DNA from: Viola odorata
Lineage: Eukaryota > Streptophyta > Magnoliopsida > Malpighiales > Violaceae
Length of the DNA: 64,000 nucleotides
NCBI GenBank assembly: GCA_963691705.1
Contig: OY829541.1
Coordinates: 40,689,661 to 40,753,660 of the forward strand
Reading direction: 5' to 3'
The stretch's first letter is position 1; each line of letters opens with the position of its first letter. The notes beneath the pieces are model-generated. The model ran no database searches. It was not told the origin of the DNA and saw only the letters and a list, made by a program, of their open reading frames with translations. This document shows, piece after piece, positions 1-10,739 of this stretch. The position numbers and the translations under genes were made by a program.

Positions 1-1
1 T

Positions 2-3000
2 CGCCCCAGCGTTCTTTAGCCCAAACGGCATCGCCGTATAACAGTAAGTGGCCTTAGGAGTGATGAAGGCAACCTTTTCTTCATCTTCAACGGCCATGAG
101 AATTTGGTGGTATCCGGAGTTAGTGTCAAGTGAACTCAAATATGCGTACCCGGCAGTCTGATTGACTAGTTGGTCAATACGGGGAAGCGGGTAGCAATCC
201 ATAGGGCAAGCATCATTCAAATCGGTAAAGTCGATACACATGTGCCAGTCTCCATTGGGCTTAGGAACGAGAACTGGGTTGGCTAACCAAGTAGGGTATT
301 GAACTTCGCGGATGAACCCCGCGTCAAGGAGCTTCGTCACTTCTTTATCAACGGCTAAAGCTTTTTCCGTAGAAAATGCGCGTCGCTTTTGCTGGACCGG
401 CCTGACGCTAGGGTCAACATTGAGCCGGTGTTCTGCTATTTCGCGTGATATACCCGGCATGTCTGCGGGTTTCCACGCGAACTCTCCTCGATATTTGTTC
501 AATAACCGGGCTAGTTGAAGGTTTTCCGCTGGACTGAGCTTTTCGCCGACTAGGAAGCTTGCTTCTTCTATGCCTATCACTGGTACGGGCACCATTTTGT
601 CCAGAGATTGAGCGCGCTTCTCATCACCCTGTTCGTACGGGTCCACCGTTATACATACATACCTATCGCAACTCTTTTGAGTTATGAGCAGGTAGCATTC
701 AGCCGCCAGTTTTTGGTTGCCCTTTATTGATACCACTTCGTCCCAGGAGGGGTATTTCGTCTTCAGATGCTTCTGAGATATCGCCGCTCCAAAGCGGTTG
801 AGGAAGGGTCGTCCGAGTATGACATTGTAGGGCAAGTTTAAGTCCACGACAAGGAATAACAGATCCTCCGATCGCTTGGAGGTGTCTTCTCTGAAGTACA
901 CGGGCAAAGTAGTTATCCCTGTGACAGGGATCGGGACCCCGTCCACTCCAACTATGGGTTTCTTGCAAGGTGTTAACTCGTTGTCGGGTCGTTTCATGAG
1001 ATTGTAGGCCTCTAACGAGAAGAGGTTCACTGCACTCCCGTTATCAACAAGAGTTCTTCTGATTCCGTGACTGGCGATGATGGGCGTAACCACTAATGCG
1101 TCATTATGCGGATAGACAACGCCTTTTTCGTCCTCTTCTGAGAAGGCTAATATCATGCGATCTAGGATGCTTATCGCTTCACCTTTCTTTAGCGCGCCAT
1201 CCCGTTTGCGTTTATCTCCTAACGCGGTCGTCAATTGCTCTGATCCGTCCATATAAGGAGTCCCTCCCGCTATGATGTTAATCATAGGGAAGTCCTCGTC
1301 GTCTACTGTGAAAGCTTCTTTACCTCTCCCTCCAGGAATATTGTCCTTCTCTGGGACACGAGGGGGTACTTGTCGGTCGTCTGCCATCCCTTTCATGGGA
1401 TTGTTTCTGGCGTCTTCTCTTACTTTGGTGGCGAATTCTCCCAAGTGGCCTTCTTCCACCAAACGTTCTATTGCCGATTTTAATTCTCTGCATACTTCTG
1501 TGGAGTGCCCCCTGGCTTTGTGGAACTTGCAATAAGCGTTTTCTCTTCTCCCCAGAAGCACTCCGGGCTTTACAGGCGCAGGGTAATGGATGGGAAGGTT
1601 TCGCTGCTCCACTATCGCTAAAATCTCCGCCCTTGGTAGATTAAGGGAAGGGAAATCAGGGTCGTACATCCGACCTTTAGAAGGATCTCCTTGACGCTGA
1701 GTAGGGGAATTACTAGGCTTTCCCTTCGAAGAGTTACCTTTCCGCCTACTGGAAGTTTTGGGAATATGATCTTTCCGCTGAGCATAATCGTCAATGAGGC
1801 GGTCGTCAGGAATGGTAATTGCAGGAGCGTTAGGAATTAGAGGCACCTCAGGCGGCATGTTATAGGCTCTATCTCTGTTTTCCTCTTCTTCCATTTTCGC
1901 GTAATTATGGGCTTTAAGTCTTAACGCGTCTAAAGTCGCTGGAGGGTCCACCATCAGTGCATCTTTCAATTTACCATAACGGCAGTTCCATTTCAGAGCT
2001 TCTATAGCGAAATCAATAGTAACGTCCGGCGTTAGTGACATTTCCAGATCGAATCGACTTAGAAATTCCTTCAAAGTTTCTTGAGGCCTTCGACGTATGT
2101 CAAATAACACGGCAGCAGATTTCCTGATTGGAATCGCTGTACTGAATCTGCTCTGGAACTTAGATTCCAATTGTGAGAAGTTACTAATAGATTCGCCAGG
2201 AAGGCCCTCGAACCAGAGACGCGCGACTCCTGATAATGTCATAACAAATATTTGGCATAATGCCGCATCACTGTGAGTCTGAAATTGAACGAAATCTTTC
2301 ACCTTATTGACGTGGGAAATGGGATCTCTGGTGCCGTCATAAGTCTCAGTGGGAAGCTTCACATGTCGGCTGACCTTATGGCGCCTTATACGACGGCTAA
2401 ACGGGTGACCCGATGTGTCATCAAGGATTTCACGCACATGGCGCGGGGGAGATATTTTCGCGTGACGCCTCCGATTCTGCGGATCTGGCGTAGGATGTCG
2501 CCTAGGAGACCGGCTGCGGCTCCTGGGTGAACGAGTTTGATATCTTCTGCTACTGGATCTTTCACTGCACTCAGGATATAAATCCCTATTCACTCCTTCC
2601 CTTCAACCGTCCCAACGGTTTCTGACCTCATCGAGGTACCGATCCTCCTGAGGGATGGGAACTTGTGGCACCTGTGGCACATAAGGCTCCACTCGTCCTT
2701 GAGTGAGTTGCACAAAACTAATTGGGATATCTGTTGTAGGTAAAGTCGGCTGGAGGTTCCCCTGTAATAACGGTGACAAGGGCCTCTCGGTGACAATAGA
2801 TGGCATGAACATGACACGGGGAGGGACGCTCGACCCAGAAACATCAGGTGTGATTCTTGCAGCCATTTCAGTCAAATATTCCAACCGAGAATGAAGGGCC
2901 ACTATTTCACTCGCAAAAGGGTGATCTGTACTGTTCAACACAAATCCCCTCGGAGGAGGAGTAGAAAAGCTGGATCCCGCCATCTGGGATAACGAAATGA

Positions 3001-3175
3001 TCGCCTGAGAGGAGGAGGCTTCCCCTGCCAACCTGGCCGAAAGATTCGGGGATTCTAGAGTGATTTGTTGCACTGTCACAGAAAGATCAGCAGTAGCAAA
3101 AGGGAATAACTGTCTACGAATCGAAAAAGGAATATTAGAGGATGAGGGTCGCGCCGACTCCAACTCAGAAGTCAT
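2..3175 (-). pseudogene. gag-protease-reverse transcriptase polyprotein of the Tat element, one in-frame stop
   Basis: One reading frame runs from an ATG at 3175 to the window edge and is interrupted only by TGA at 2603-2605, probably a CGA-to-TGA change. In order it holds a variable gag N-terminus, an Arg/Ser-rich stretch (about 2400-2600), the retrotransposon gag domain (about 1900-2330), a CX2HX4HX4C zinc-knuckle-like motif (CKFHKARGHSTEVC, about 1500-1545), an aspartic protease with the active-site variant LVDNGSAVNLF (about 1020-1060), and the N-terminal half of RT (about 1-560). The frame has no stop at its left end because it leaves the window. A GTG at 3226 would extend the N-terminus, but the ATG at 3175 is preferred. 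Apart from the single stop it looks recently active. Confidence 0.9.
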
Positions 3176-3239
3176 GATCGTTCCGATCTCCGGGTAAAAC
3201 AGAGCTTGGCTAGTAAGGACGCTCACTTAATGGACCAAG

Positions 3240-3263
3240 GCTCTCAATGAAAGCACCAATTTG
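3240..3263 (-). other. Putative primer-binding site of the Tat element
   Basis: On the minus strand the LTR end (...TTATCA) is followed after two bases by TTGGTGCTTTCATTGAGAGC. Its place next to the LTR fits a tRNA primer-binding site. I did not assign the tRNA. Confidence 0.5.
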
Positions 3264-3463
3264 ATAAGATTCGAGTTTTGAGACGATCGGGACGATGAAA
3301 GTTGTCGGTCAGAGTCGCTGTAGCTGATGTCGGACACACCTGCAAAGCGTCGGAGGGGAGGGCTCCGGCGTAGACACTCCGATGTTTAAGTCAGTAAGCG
3401 GTTCAAAATAGCAGAGGTTCTAGAAGGCTATCTTAGGCTTACTTGATGTTTTAAAATGAGGGG

Positions 3464-3472
3464 TATTTATAG
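3464..3472 (-). promoter_or_regulatory. LTR promoter TATA box
   Basis: The minus strand reads CTATAAATA, about 290 bases upstream of the gag ATG and about 200 bases before the LTR end. This is the expected place for the U3/R boundary. Confidence 0.6.
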
Positions 3473-3534
3473 AGCGATATCTGGGCAAAAAGGCGATAGC
3501 CTGGAAAGATAACGCTTTGTATGACGTCACGGGT

Positions 3535-3690
3535 GATACTTCCGAGGAGGGTGTCGGCGGCGATACCCATGGTAATGCCGGGGGCGATAACTCCGAGGAG
3601 GGTGCCGAGGGTGATACCCATGGTGATGCGGGGGGCGATAACTCCGTGGATGGTGTTGTGGCTGCCCTGGGATGGGATGATGCCGTGCGT
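3535..3690. repeat. 51-bp tandem repeat in the U3 of the Tat LTR
   Basis: Two full 51-bp units (3535-3585, 3586-3636) and a diverging third unit share the core GATA(A/C)(T/C)TCCGAGGAGGGTG and CCATGGT. They lie upstream of the LTR TATA box, where arrays of repeated motifs often act as enhancer-like elements. Confidence 0.75.
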
Positions 3691-3853
3691 GCAGAGACGC
3701 GTGAGACCTCCCTCCCCGCTGATGTCGACCATCCCAGAAAACACCTCATAGTCTAGCGGCGATAGGTTAGATGTCCGATAGGGCTATAGGATTCCGTCCT
3801 CGGCAGGGGTCATAATTACAGAAATGCCCTTAGGATTGTCTTAATTGTTATCA

Positions 3854-4142
3854 CCTGCATCTAACAACTTCAATATCTCTTTTTTACTACTTCCATCATA
3901 GGTGGGTTCAGTCTGCGCTGAGGCTGGCGGACTATTTTACTGGTGTCCTCTAGATGGATCCGATGAGTGCACAAAGATAGCGACAAGCCCTTGATATCGG
4001 CGATAGTCCATCCGATGGCTTGTTTGAATTCTTTCAATAAGGAAATCAGCTTATCCTCTTCAGAACTGTTGAGCTTGTTAGAGATGATAACAGGAAGAGA
4101 GTTATCGATGTCTAGGTAAACATACTTCAGATGAGAGGGCAA
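3854..4142 (-). pseudogene. Reverse transcriptase start of Athila copy A, disrupted
   Basis: The frame reads through conserved Athila blocks (AIGWTIADIKGLS, then a histidine motif in CTHRIHLE, then NPPMMEVVKK). After VVKK the sequence lacks one G compared with the expected KKE, and the next residues in the shifted frame would read ILKLLDAG. Immediately after that block the Tat LTR begins at 3853. This copy therefore has a 1-base frameshift and a 3.8+ kb insertion in the same domain. Confidence 0.85.
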
Positions 4143-4349
4143 AGGCTTTAATTCGAGGGCAGGAGCCTACTCAATAGACGGTAACAACATAGTGTGATAA
4201 GAACAGATGGGAGATATGACTGGGGGGTCATATGGAACAATGACACATTCCTCTAGGGCTGCGACAACGGAGTGCAACTCTAGAGGAGTGACAAGCGTCG
4301 AGGTCAAGACATCCATGAGAGGTGGTGTGAGGCTCCTGTCCATGGAAAA

Positions 4350-5102
4350 TTACAAATGATCAGTAGAATTTAATTCAACAGTTTCATCAACAAAAGGGTC
4401 AATTAAATCAACATAATTGACACTAGAAAAATCATAAGGATAGCGCATAGATTCCAGCATGTTGAACTTGATGATCTCGCCATCGAATTCGAGGGAGATG
4501 GTAGCATCATGGACGTCGATCTTAGCTCGAGCACTGGCTAGGAATGGTCGCCCTAGAAGGACATCTGATGATTTAGTTGAATCTGCATTTTCCATGGCGA
4601 TGACGTAGAAGTTTGCTGGGAATAGAAATTCACCCACTTGGACCAAGACGTCTTCTATAACACCCTCAGGGTAAACAACTGAGCGGTCAGCAAGTTGGAT
4701 GGCGAGCCTGGTGGTTTTCATAGGTTCGAGGCCAAGACTAATGTAGATTGTCAAGGGCATGACATTGATGCCTGCTCCCAAATCACACATGGCTTTACCA
4801 ATGTCGACCGTACCAATCTTACAGGGAATAATGAACATCCCTTGGTCATTGCATTTGGGAGGAATCTTTCGCTGTATGTGGGCAGAAGCATTAATCTCTA
4901 CACTTATCTTGTTGACGTCGGTTAATTTGCACTTGTTCGTGCACAATTGTTTCAGGAATTTGGCATATCTGGGCACGTTCTTGACTGCCTGCAGGAGTGG
5001 AATGTTGATGATCACCTTGCTAAACATGTCAAAGATCTCACGTTCCTCCGTTTCTTTCTTCGATTTGACTAGTCTTTGAGGGAACAGGGGTTCGAGAATC
5101 AT
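4350..5102 (-). pseudogene. Athila copy A gag-pol linker and aspartic protease
   Basis: The 250-aa open stretch contains the Athila protease pattern: a CKIG segment, then CDLGAGINVMP with DLGA in place of the usual DTGA/DSGA (typical of Athila), then a VLVQVGEF segment and LLGRPFL near the C-terminus. It stays open, but its neighbours in gag and RT carry stops and a frameshift, so the polyprotein cannot be made whole. Confidence 0.85.
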
Positions 5103-5166
5103 ATGAATGTACTATCGGATCATTCTGTGGAGATCCCCTTGGGGAGCAGATTCGTTCTTCGATGAC

Positions 5167-6645
5167 CTATGAGGTTCGTTGCTTTTTCAGACTTTTTGTC
5201 TTGGTCTGGAGCTCAGATTCTGGCGAATTTTCAATGTCGAGGTCTGGATGTAATGGAGGGGTCAAGGTAGTGCCACTTCGAAGGGTTACAACACAAACAT
5301 TGTGCTTTGGATTATTTTCTGTCTGCCCTGGAAACCTGCCTTGGTTTTTTAACTCTTTCATTTCTGCCATCATGATACTCATTTTCTTCTCAAGGTCATC
5401 GATCTTCTTTTCCTGGTCGGGGTCAGGAATTGGCGGGGCTGTGAAGGTCTGATCTTGAGGGGGTTGGCGCTGATATTGATTGTATGTTGGTCGAGGCTTG
5501 AAATGTTGCATGTTGAAAGGTGGTGAGTGGTTACCATACGGATGTTGTTGTGGTTGCCCGCTAGGGCCGGATGACTGAGCATTGTTAACCCAACCGGGCT
5601 GTCTCCATACTTGGTTATAGTTCTGGTCATACGGAGCTTGGTTATAGTTTCCCATAGTATTAACTTGGACTCCCGCAGCATTGACGACGATTTCATCTGG
5701 AATGAAGGGACATGCGTCCGTGGGGTGGTCTGAAAAATTGCATATTTGGCATGCTTTGACCTGGGCAAACTGGGCTGCTGTCATATTCTGCAGCATGCCC
5801 GAGACAACAGTCAACTGGTTTTGCATTGCTGCCACTTGGGCATTCAGTAAAGCCTTGTCTTGTGCCCGCAATCCTTCACAAAAATACTAGATAAGGGCAT
5901 GCTCAGTCAGGTTGTGGGAAGGGCGTAACGCTTGCATCTTCTTGAAGCGTTCATAATATTGTTCGAGATTTTTCGTATCCTTTTGAAGAATAGAGACCAA
6001 TTGCTTATGAGTAACCATGGCCATCGATGCTGAATAATACTTATCTATGAAGGCCTTCGACATCTCGGCCCAAGAATGAATGGATCTAGGAGGGAGATCA
6101 TAGAACTAGTCAAGGGCATCGTCCTTGAGGGACCACATGAATGCACGCAGCTAAGCTTGCTCTATACTGACGTTGGTTGGCTTCATAGCCTCACAAATAA
6201 AATGCAATTATTGAAGGTGTCTATGGGAATTTTCCTTGACAATACCACGGAAAATGGGAAGATGATGTATGACCGCGGACTTGAGTGTCCAGACATGAGC
6301 AACAACAGGCCATTCAATGCAACTGCTCGGTGTTTCTGGGACAACATTAAGATCTTCTATGGTCTGGTTATTAGGGGCTTCGGGCCCTGGAGGAGGTGGT
6401 TCTTCCATATTGGGTATCTCGGGGTTGACAAACTCAGCGTTATCGAGGTCTGGATGAAAGAAAGGGAATCCTTCAAGAAAGAGACGGTCGAGATTATCCA
6501 GATCAGAGGGATATCTGTCGAGGGTAGGATTAGGGATTCCTCTACGATTAATGGTTGGTCTCCTGGCTTGCCTTCGAAGTCCTCTTTCCGTTCTAGTAAG
6601 CTCAAGATCGAGTGGTAATAGGTCTGGAGCAGATCTCCTGGTCAT
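5167..6645 (-). pseudogene. Athila copy A gag, with several in-frame stops
   Basis: Gag starts at the ATG at 6645 (MTRRSAPDLL...). An N-terminal Arg-rich and Pro-rich part is followed by the gag core with blocks such as FMWSLKDDALD and HSWAEMSKAFIDKYY. The C-terminal part (5871-5167) has a CX2CX4HX4C zinc knuckle, CQICNFSDHPTDAC, then a Gln/Pro-rich tail. Stops include TAG where WF is expected in the core (TGG to TAG) and TAG before YF near 5890 (CAG to TAG), besides one after the leader. Both types fit C-to-T decay. Confidence 0.85.
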
Positions 6646-6678
6646 ACAAATAAAAGAGATAAATTAGTTTTGTTCAAT

Positions 6679-6696
6679 CCCCGGCAACGGTGCCAA
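6679..6696 (-). other. Primer-binding site, tRNA-Asp type (Athila copy A)
   Basis: The minus strand reads TGGCACCGTTGCCGGGGA, one transition away from the complement of the 3' end of plant tRNA-Asp. It starts five bases from the LTR end. Athila elements are known to use this primer. Confidence 0.85.
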
Positions 6697-7372
6697 AATT
6701 TGATCGTCACTAAAATGTAATAATATTTCTTGATGCCTAATTGCATAGTTAAAATGTCTAAAGGGCAAGACAGGGTCGAACCACAGAGATTGAGGGATAA
6801 AAACTCATTTTATATGTATGGCAGTAGCAAATGCAAACAAATGAAACGTTAACTCAAAAAGAGGGGGAGGAGGGGGAGGGGGGGGGGGGGGGTTTGTCGA
6901 TTGATCTAACCGATCAATCATAGAATCAGTGGCTAATGATTGTGTATCGAGGGCATCAAATTTAGTTGTAAAAAAGATATAGAAATGGGGTAGGAATATA
7001 ACTTATCACTCGTCCACAAGGGACTCGTAAGTCATGATACGAGGTTCGTCCACAGAGATCTTGTTGGGGTTTCGTAGTCTTGACTCGACTTCCTCGTCAC
7101 TGGAGTTGAGGGGGGTTTTATTCCTGCAATTAAAGTAAACAAAGCATAAAAGAGAACAAACAATAATAAAAATAAATAGAGGCAATCTTAAGCAGAAAGG
7201 GATCTTAGCTAAGATTGCAGATTGAGGTTGATTGTGAACTGTCTTGAGGTAAACTCCTGGCAAGGGTGAATTCGTGAGCACATTCCTTGTTTAATCCATC
7301 ATCGACCTTTAGATTTTCTCCTTCTCTCTCATAACTCTGCTATAGATTGGGAGGAACCCCTTTCCAATCCTA

Positions 7373-7377
7373 CTTTC
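7373..7377. repeat. Target-site duplication CTTTC, left copy
   Basis: CTTTC precedes the 6-kb element here and follows it at 13406-13410. The unfilled site in LTR B reads CATTC in one copy only, at about 24139, which confirms the insertion. Confidence 0.93.
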
Positions 7378-8272
7378 TGATACGAGCACAAGGACCATAG
7401 CTCGTATTGGTCCGCGTTTGGGCATTTTGGGCCAATCTCTGGATGATATGAGAACATGTCTAAGCCCATAGCCCAGCCCTCGAGCCAATGCTCGAGCCCT
7501 CGAGCCCATGTCCGAGCTCTCGCCTCACCCTCGAGCTCCCGAGCCCTCGCTCGAGCTCTCGCCTAGCCCTCGAGAGCCCGTGCCCTTCTCTCGCGCGACC
7601 GTGCCACCCATGGCCATAGCATGCCCTTGCGGTCCCGAGCCCAGCCATGGCACGCCTCAGCCCAGCCTTGCGCCCGAGCCCCTCCTTGCCTTCGCGCGCC
7701 CGAGCCCTTCCTTGTCAACGTGCGCCCGAGCCCATCTCCGAGCCCTTGGCCAAGCCCATGGCCAATGCCATCTCCATTGCTGCCAAGGCCAAGCTTCTCA
7801 AGACCCCTTTGCTAAGGGTATTAGGGTATTATCCCTTGTATTAGGTTTTTAGTATAAATAGTAAGCAATAGGTTCACTTTAGACTTGTCTTTGATTTTGT
7901 TGAGTTTATCTCCTTTCAAGACCAATTAGTTGGCTTTGCCTTAGGGGTCTTAAACCCGGTTTTCATTTCGTTAATTAATTCCTTTCGGCTTGTTCATTGT
8001 ATGAACAATTAAGGGAAGGTTGCAATTATTGATCCTTGTAATCATTTGAATACAAGTTAGTATATTGTTTGTTCATCAAATCATTCTCCTTTTCATCCAT
8101 TAATCCGCTGCACTCTTCCGCAATATCCTTGCGATGTTATCCTCTACATTAACACCATTAAACACCATCTAAACACCTTCCACCCTTGTGTTTACCATCC
8201 TCCCAAAGGAGACTAGATCCTTCAAGCTCAAGAACACGGTTTCTTCCTTCAAGAGAAGCTCGAATGTTATCA
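7378..8272 (+). repeat. 5' LTR of the gag-only element
   Basis: The 895-bp LTR starts TGATACGAGCAC and ends GAATGTTATCA. It contains a GC-rich segment made of CGAGCCC-type repeats (about 7465-7750), a TATA box and an AT-rich U5. It matches the 3' LTR closely along its length with small indels in the GC-rich part. No identity value was computed. Confidence 0.93.
7852..7860 (+). promoter_or_regulatory. TATA box of the gag-only element's 5' LTR
   Basis: TATAAATAG follows a TTAGGTTTTTAG stretch, about 420 bases before the LTR end. In the 3' LTR the same place reads CATAAATAG (about 12985), so that promoter copy is weakened. Confidence 0.65.
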
Positions 8273-8290
8273 AGTGGTAGCGGAGCTCCA
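8273..8290 (+). other. Primer-binding region of the gag-only element
   Basis: AGTGGTAGCGGAGCTCCA directly follows the LTR end. Nearly the same word, GGTGGTAGCGGAGCTC, follows the LTR at 29936-31165 on the minus strand, which ties the two elements to one primer and one family group. The tRNA was not identified. Confidence 0.6.
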
Positions 8291-9958
8291 ATCATCTTCT
8301 AGGTTGGTAAACCTCATTTAAACTCCTTTTCTACGGTTAGAATCATCTCCTCTACTGTAGAACATCTATTATTTGTGCTGAAAATTTTTCTATCCAAGAG
8401 TCAGTTTTTGTGTCTGTTTTATATTGCATTTTATGTCAGTTGTCTCGTCCAGAAAAATCTGAAATGTTTTTTGCTGAATCTTCTCTCTGAGTAGAGCAAC
8501 TTTGGGTTTTAGTCGGCGGATGATTCTGTGATTTTTATATACTTTTTGACCTCCAAAGAAAAGTGTGCAGAAATCGCTCGAGAAAAATAGTGTTGTATCT
8601 TGAAATTTTTGGTCCATATTTGATATACCTTGTGGCCAGAAGGCGAAAGTCTGCTTGGTGTTCTTGGTGTTCATCATTGTAAATGTTTTGCTTTTTGTGT
8701 TTGATTATTGTGGGAACCAAAAATTCTGAAACTTTGTGTTTGTGTGGTTTAAACTTCATATTATATGTGGTAATTAGTGGCTGATTTTTGGAGCTTCCTA
8801 TGGTGGCCATGAGAGCCATGTGGACTTGTTTGTTGATTAGCTAAGTGCCAAAATTTTCAGCTCCACTCCTAGCCGGCCACATCAGCCCTATTGTGAGCCA
8901 AGTATTTACATGCATTGTGAGCCAAGCATTTCAGCTTGCCCACCACACTTCTCCTCACATAGCCGGCCCTAGGTTTAGCATCCTTACACTTGCCACCTCA
9001 CTTGCCACATACACACCACCTCACTTTCCACCTCACACTTTTAGCTACCTCATCAAATATTTGACATTTAGTGAAAACATTTCAAAGTGTAAAACTACTT
9101 ATCTTTCACTTCTTATTTCTAAGATACATGTCATACAAGTGAGTTCTCTTCACTCATTGCACACAAAAAAAGGAAGTAAAACAAGGATCAAAGAAAAAAA
9201 AAAGTGATCAAGTTCCAAATTAAAAAATAAATAAATATAGATTGCAATTGAGTCAAAAGCAAGAGACTACTAGTACGTATGAATACATTAGAAGTGTAGT
9301 AGTTTACAATTAGGTGTGTATTTGTTTAAGTTTCGGCTTTCAATTGGTGCTTTCCAATTCGGATTTTCTTTTTCGAATTTCCCCAATTTTTTACTCCCCT
9401 CGTATTTTCCCTTTTGTGTGAGTGTCTGCGCCCAGAAAATTATGAAATTTTTACAGCTTAAACTTTAATCTGATTGGAACAACTCTTCTGTTTGAGACTT
9501 CTCCTAATTCTGGGGTTTTCACATACTTATTTCCAATTCAAAATCAATGCGCAGTTTTCACTCGAAATTTCAGTTTTGAGTCTTTCTTTTCAATTTTGTT
9601 TTCTCTTCTGATTTGAGTCTCTTCTTGAGTAGATTGAGTTGGTGTTTTCTCTTCTTTGTTTCCCACACATTTCCACTCCAATTTAAGTCTAATTAATTCC
9701 CGATTTGATCATTAGTCTTGGGCATTAATTCGGCTTTCCTCTTCACTTTCTTTCTTACCTTGGTTGTTTTGCTTTCCATGAACTGTAGTTGATCCGTAGG
9801 GTCTTGCTAGCCTAGCTGATTGGTTTGTGATTGAGATAAGAGTGTGAGAGAAAAGTGTGTGCTTATTAGAGTGTTAAACACGAGGGAAATACGTGAGGGA
9901 GGGACTAACCCTTTTTAGCTATCAATTGTGTTTGTTTTTTTTTGTAGGTTATTTATCT
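8291..9958 (+). other. Long non-coding 5' leader, with a likely 3' splice site before the first ATG
   Basis: No convincing frame lies in this 1.7-kb stretch. It ends with a pyrimidine-rich tract and TTTTTTTTTGTAG (AG at 9946-9947), 11 bases before the ATG at 9959. The related minus-strand element ends its leader in the same way (CATTTTGCAG at about 27961, before its ATG at 27955). The leaders also share short blocks, such as CTCGAGAAAAATAG. A leader intron is likely. The 5' splice site is not settled. Confidence 0.5.
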
Positions 9959-10666
9959 ATGTCTTCGCATTGTTCCTATTCGGATGTTGGGTCCGATTGG
10001 GAGGATGTATCTTGTTCTAGTGCGGCCTATTCCATGGCTAGTAACCGCGTATCTTCTTGCCATGACGTGAGCTACTTGGGAGAGGTAGAGTCACCGTATG
10101 AGACTAGTTCTTGCCATGAGGATGCTTGTCCCGAGGGGGATGAAGCATCACTTGATTCTTGGGCTTATGTGTTGGATAGCCGAGACAGCCGTTCTAGTGC
10201 CACTTCTTCTTCTTCTCGGTTGGGGTATGATCTTCATGAGTCGGGTAGTGAGCGCCTTTCCTCGGCAAGCTATGACCTAGGTTCCGCTCCCTATCCAAGC
10301 CTTGATCATGGCCCCTCGTCGTATGCCTATGTCCGTGACCATCATCGTCGGGTTGATTCTGCCTCATCTAGGCAAGCACATGTACCCCCGCACCTTCGAC
10401 GTGAGCACCCACAATGCCCCTTTCCTTCTCAGTTAGCGCCATCTCCATATGGCATCCGTAGCCCATCTTGCTATAGAGGGGCATCCGTAGATAGCTTCAC
10501 ATACCTCGCGGGACATGACTACACCGAGGCAGCACCTTCCCCACGCCGTGGCACCTCCTTCTATGCCTTGGTACATAGCAGCCATCGTCGCCCCTATGTG
10601 CCACCGGGTTCTAGTGCACCTTCTCGCCACACCACACCGTATTCTTATGAGCCGCCTCCCCACTAG
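9959..10666 (+). CDS. Gag-like ORF 1 of the non-autonomous element, Ser/Tyr/His-rich
   Basis: The frame extends upstream to 9893, but I prefer the ATG at 9959, just after the splice-acceptor-like tract. The product of about 235 aa is rich in Ser, Tyr, His, Arg and Pro and has no recognised capsid fold in the primary sequence. It ends at TAG (10664-10666). The same frame then continues with plausible coding sequence (a DHHADAVAEFQRRVE stretch) towards the zinc knuckle. ORF 1 and ORF 2 are probably one gag broken by a stop and a frameshift. Function beyond a gag-like role is unknown. Confidence 0.55.
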   Translation: MSSHCSYSDVGSDWEDVSCSSAAYSMASNRVSSCHDVSYLGEVESPYETSSCHEDACPEGDEASLDSWAYVLDSRDSRSSATSSSSRLGYDLHESGSERLSSASYDLGSAPYPSLDHGPSSYAYVRDHHRRVDSASSRQAHVPPHLRREHPQCPFPSQLAPSPYGIRSPSCYRGASVDSFTYLAGHDYTEAAPSPRRGTSFYALVHSSHRRPYVPPGSSAPSRHTTPYSYEPPPH

Positions 10667-10739
10667 GTCCGTTGGCCCCCGCCTATTCCTAGTTACCGTG
10701 CCATTCCTTCTTATCACCGAGAGCAGCACCTAGATCATC

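Larger units (their letters stand above)
1..3853 (-). mobile_element. Tat-type Ty3/gypsy LTR retrotransposon, cut by the left window edge
   Basis: Read on the minus strand, the order is LTR (3264-3853), primer-binding region, gag, aspartic protease and the start of reverse transcriptase, which continues past position 1. The RT sequence around 40-260 contains the CIDFTDLNDACP block found in the Tat/Retand lineage. The element lies inside the RT of an Athila element: the Athila frame stops right after its LLDAG stretch at 3854, which is the insertion point. The second LTR and the matching target duplication (flank CCTGC, 3854-3858) lie outside the window. The lineage call is from the RT and zinc-knuckle style and was not tested by phylogeny. 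Confidence 0.9.
3264..3853 (-). repeat. LTR of the Tat element
   Basis: This 590-bp segment begins TGATAA and ends TTATCA on the plus strand, a perfect 6-bp terminal inverted repeat. One end touches the primer-binding region and the other touches the disrupted Athila RT. It carries a TATA box and U3 tandem repeats, listed separately. The partner LTR is outside the window. Confidence 0.85.

Noticed and set aside
7508..7852. Ser/Pro/Ala-rich frame in the LTR, with a counterpart at 12565-12948
   Set aside because: Made of CGAGCCC-type repeats inside both LTRs of the gag-only element. Several frames are open on both strands.
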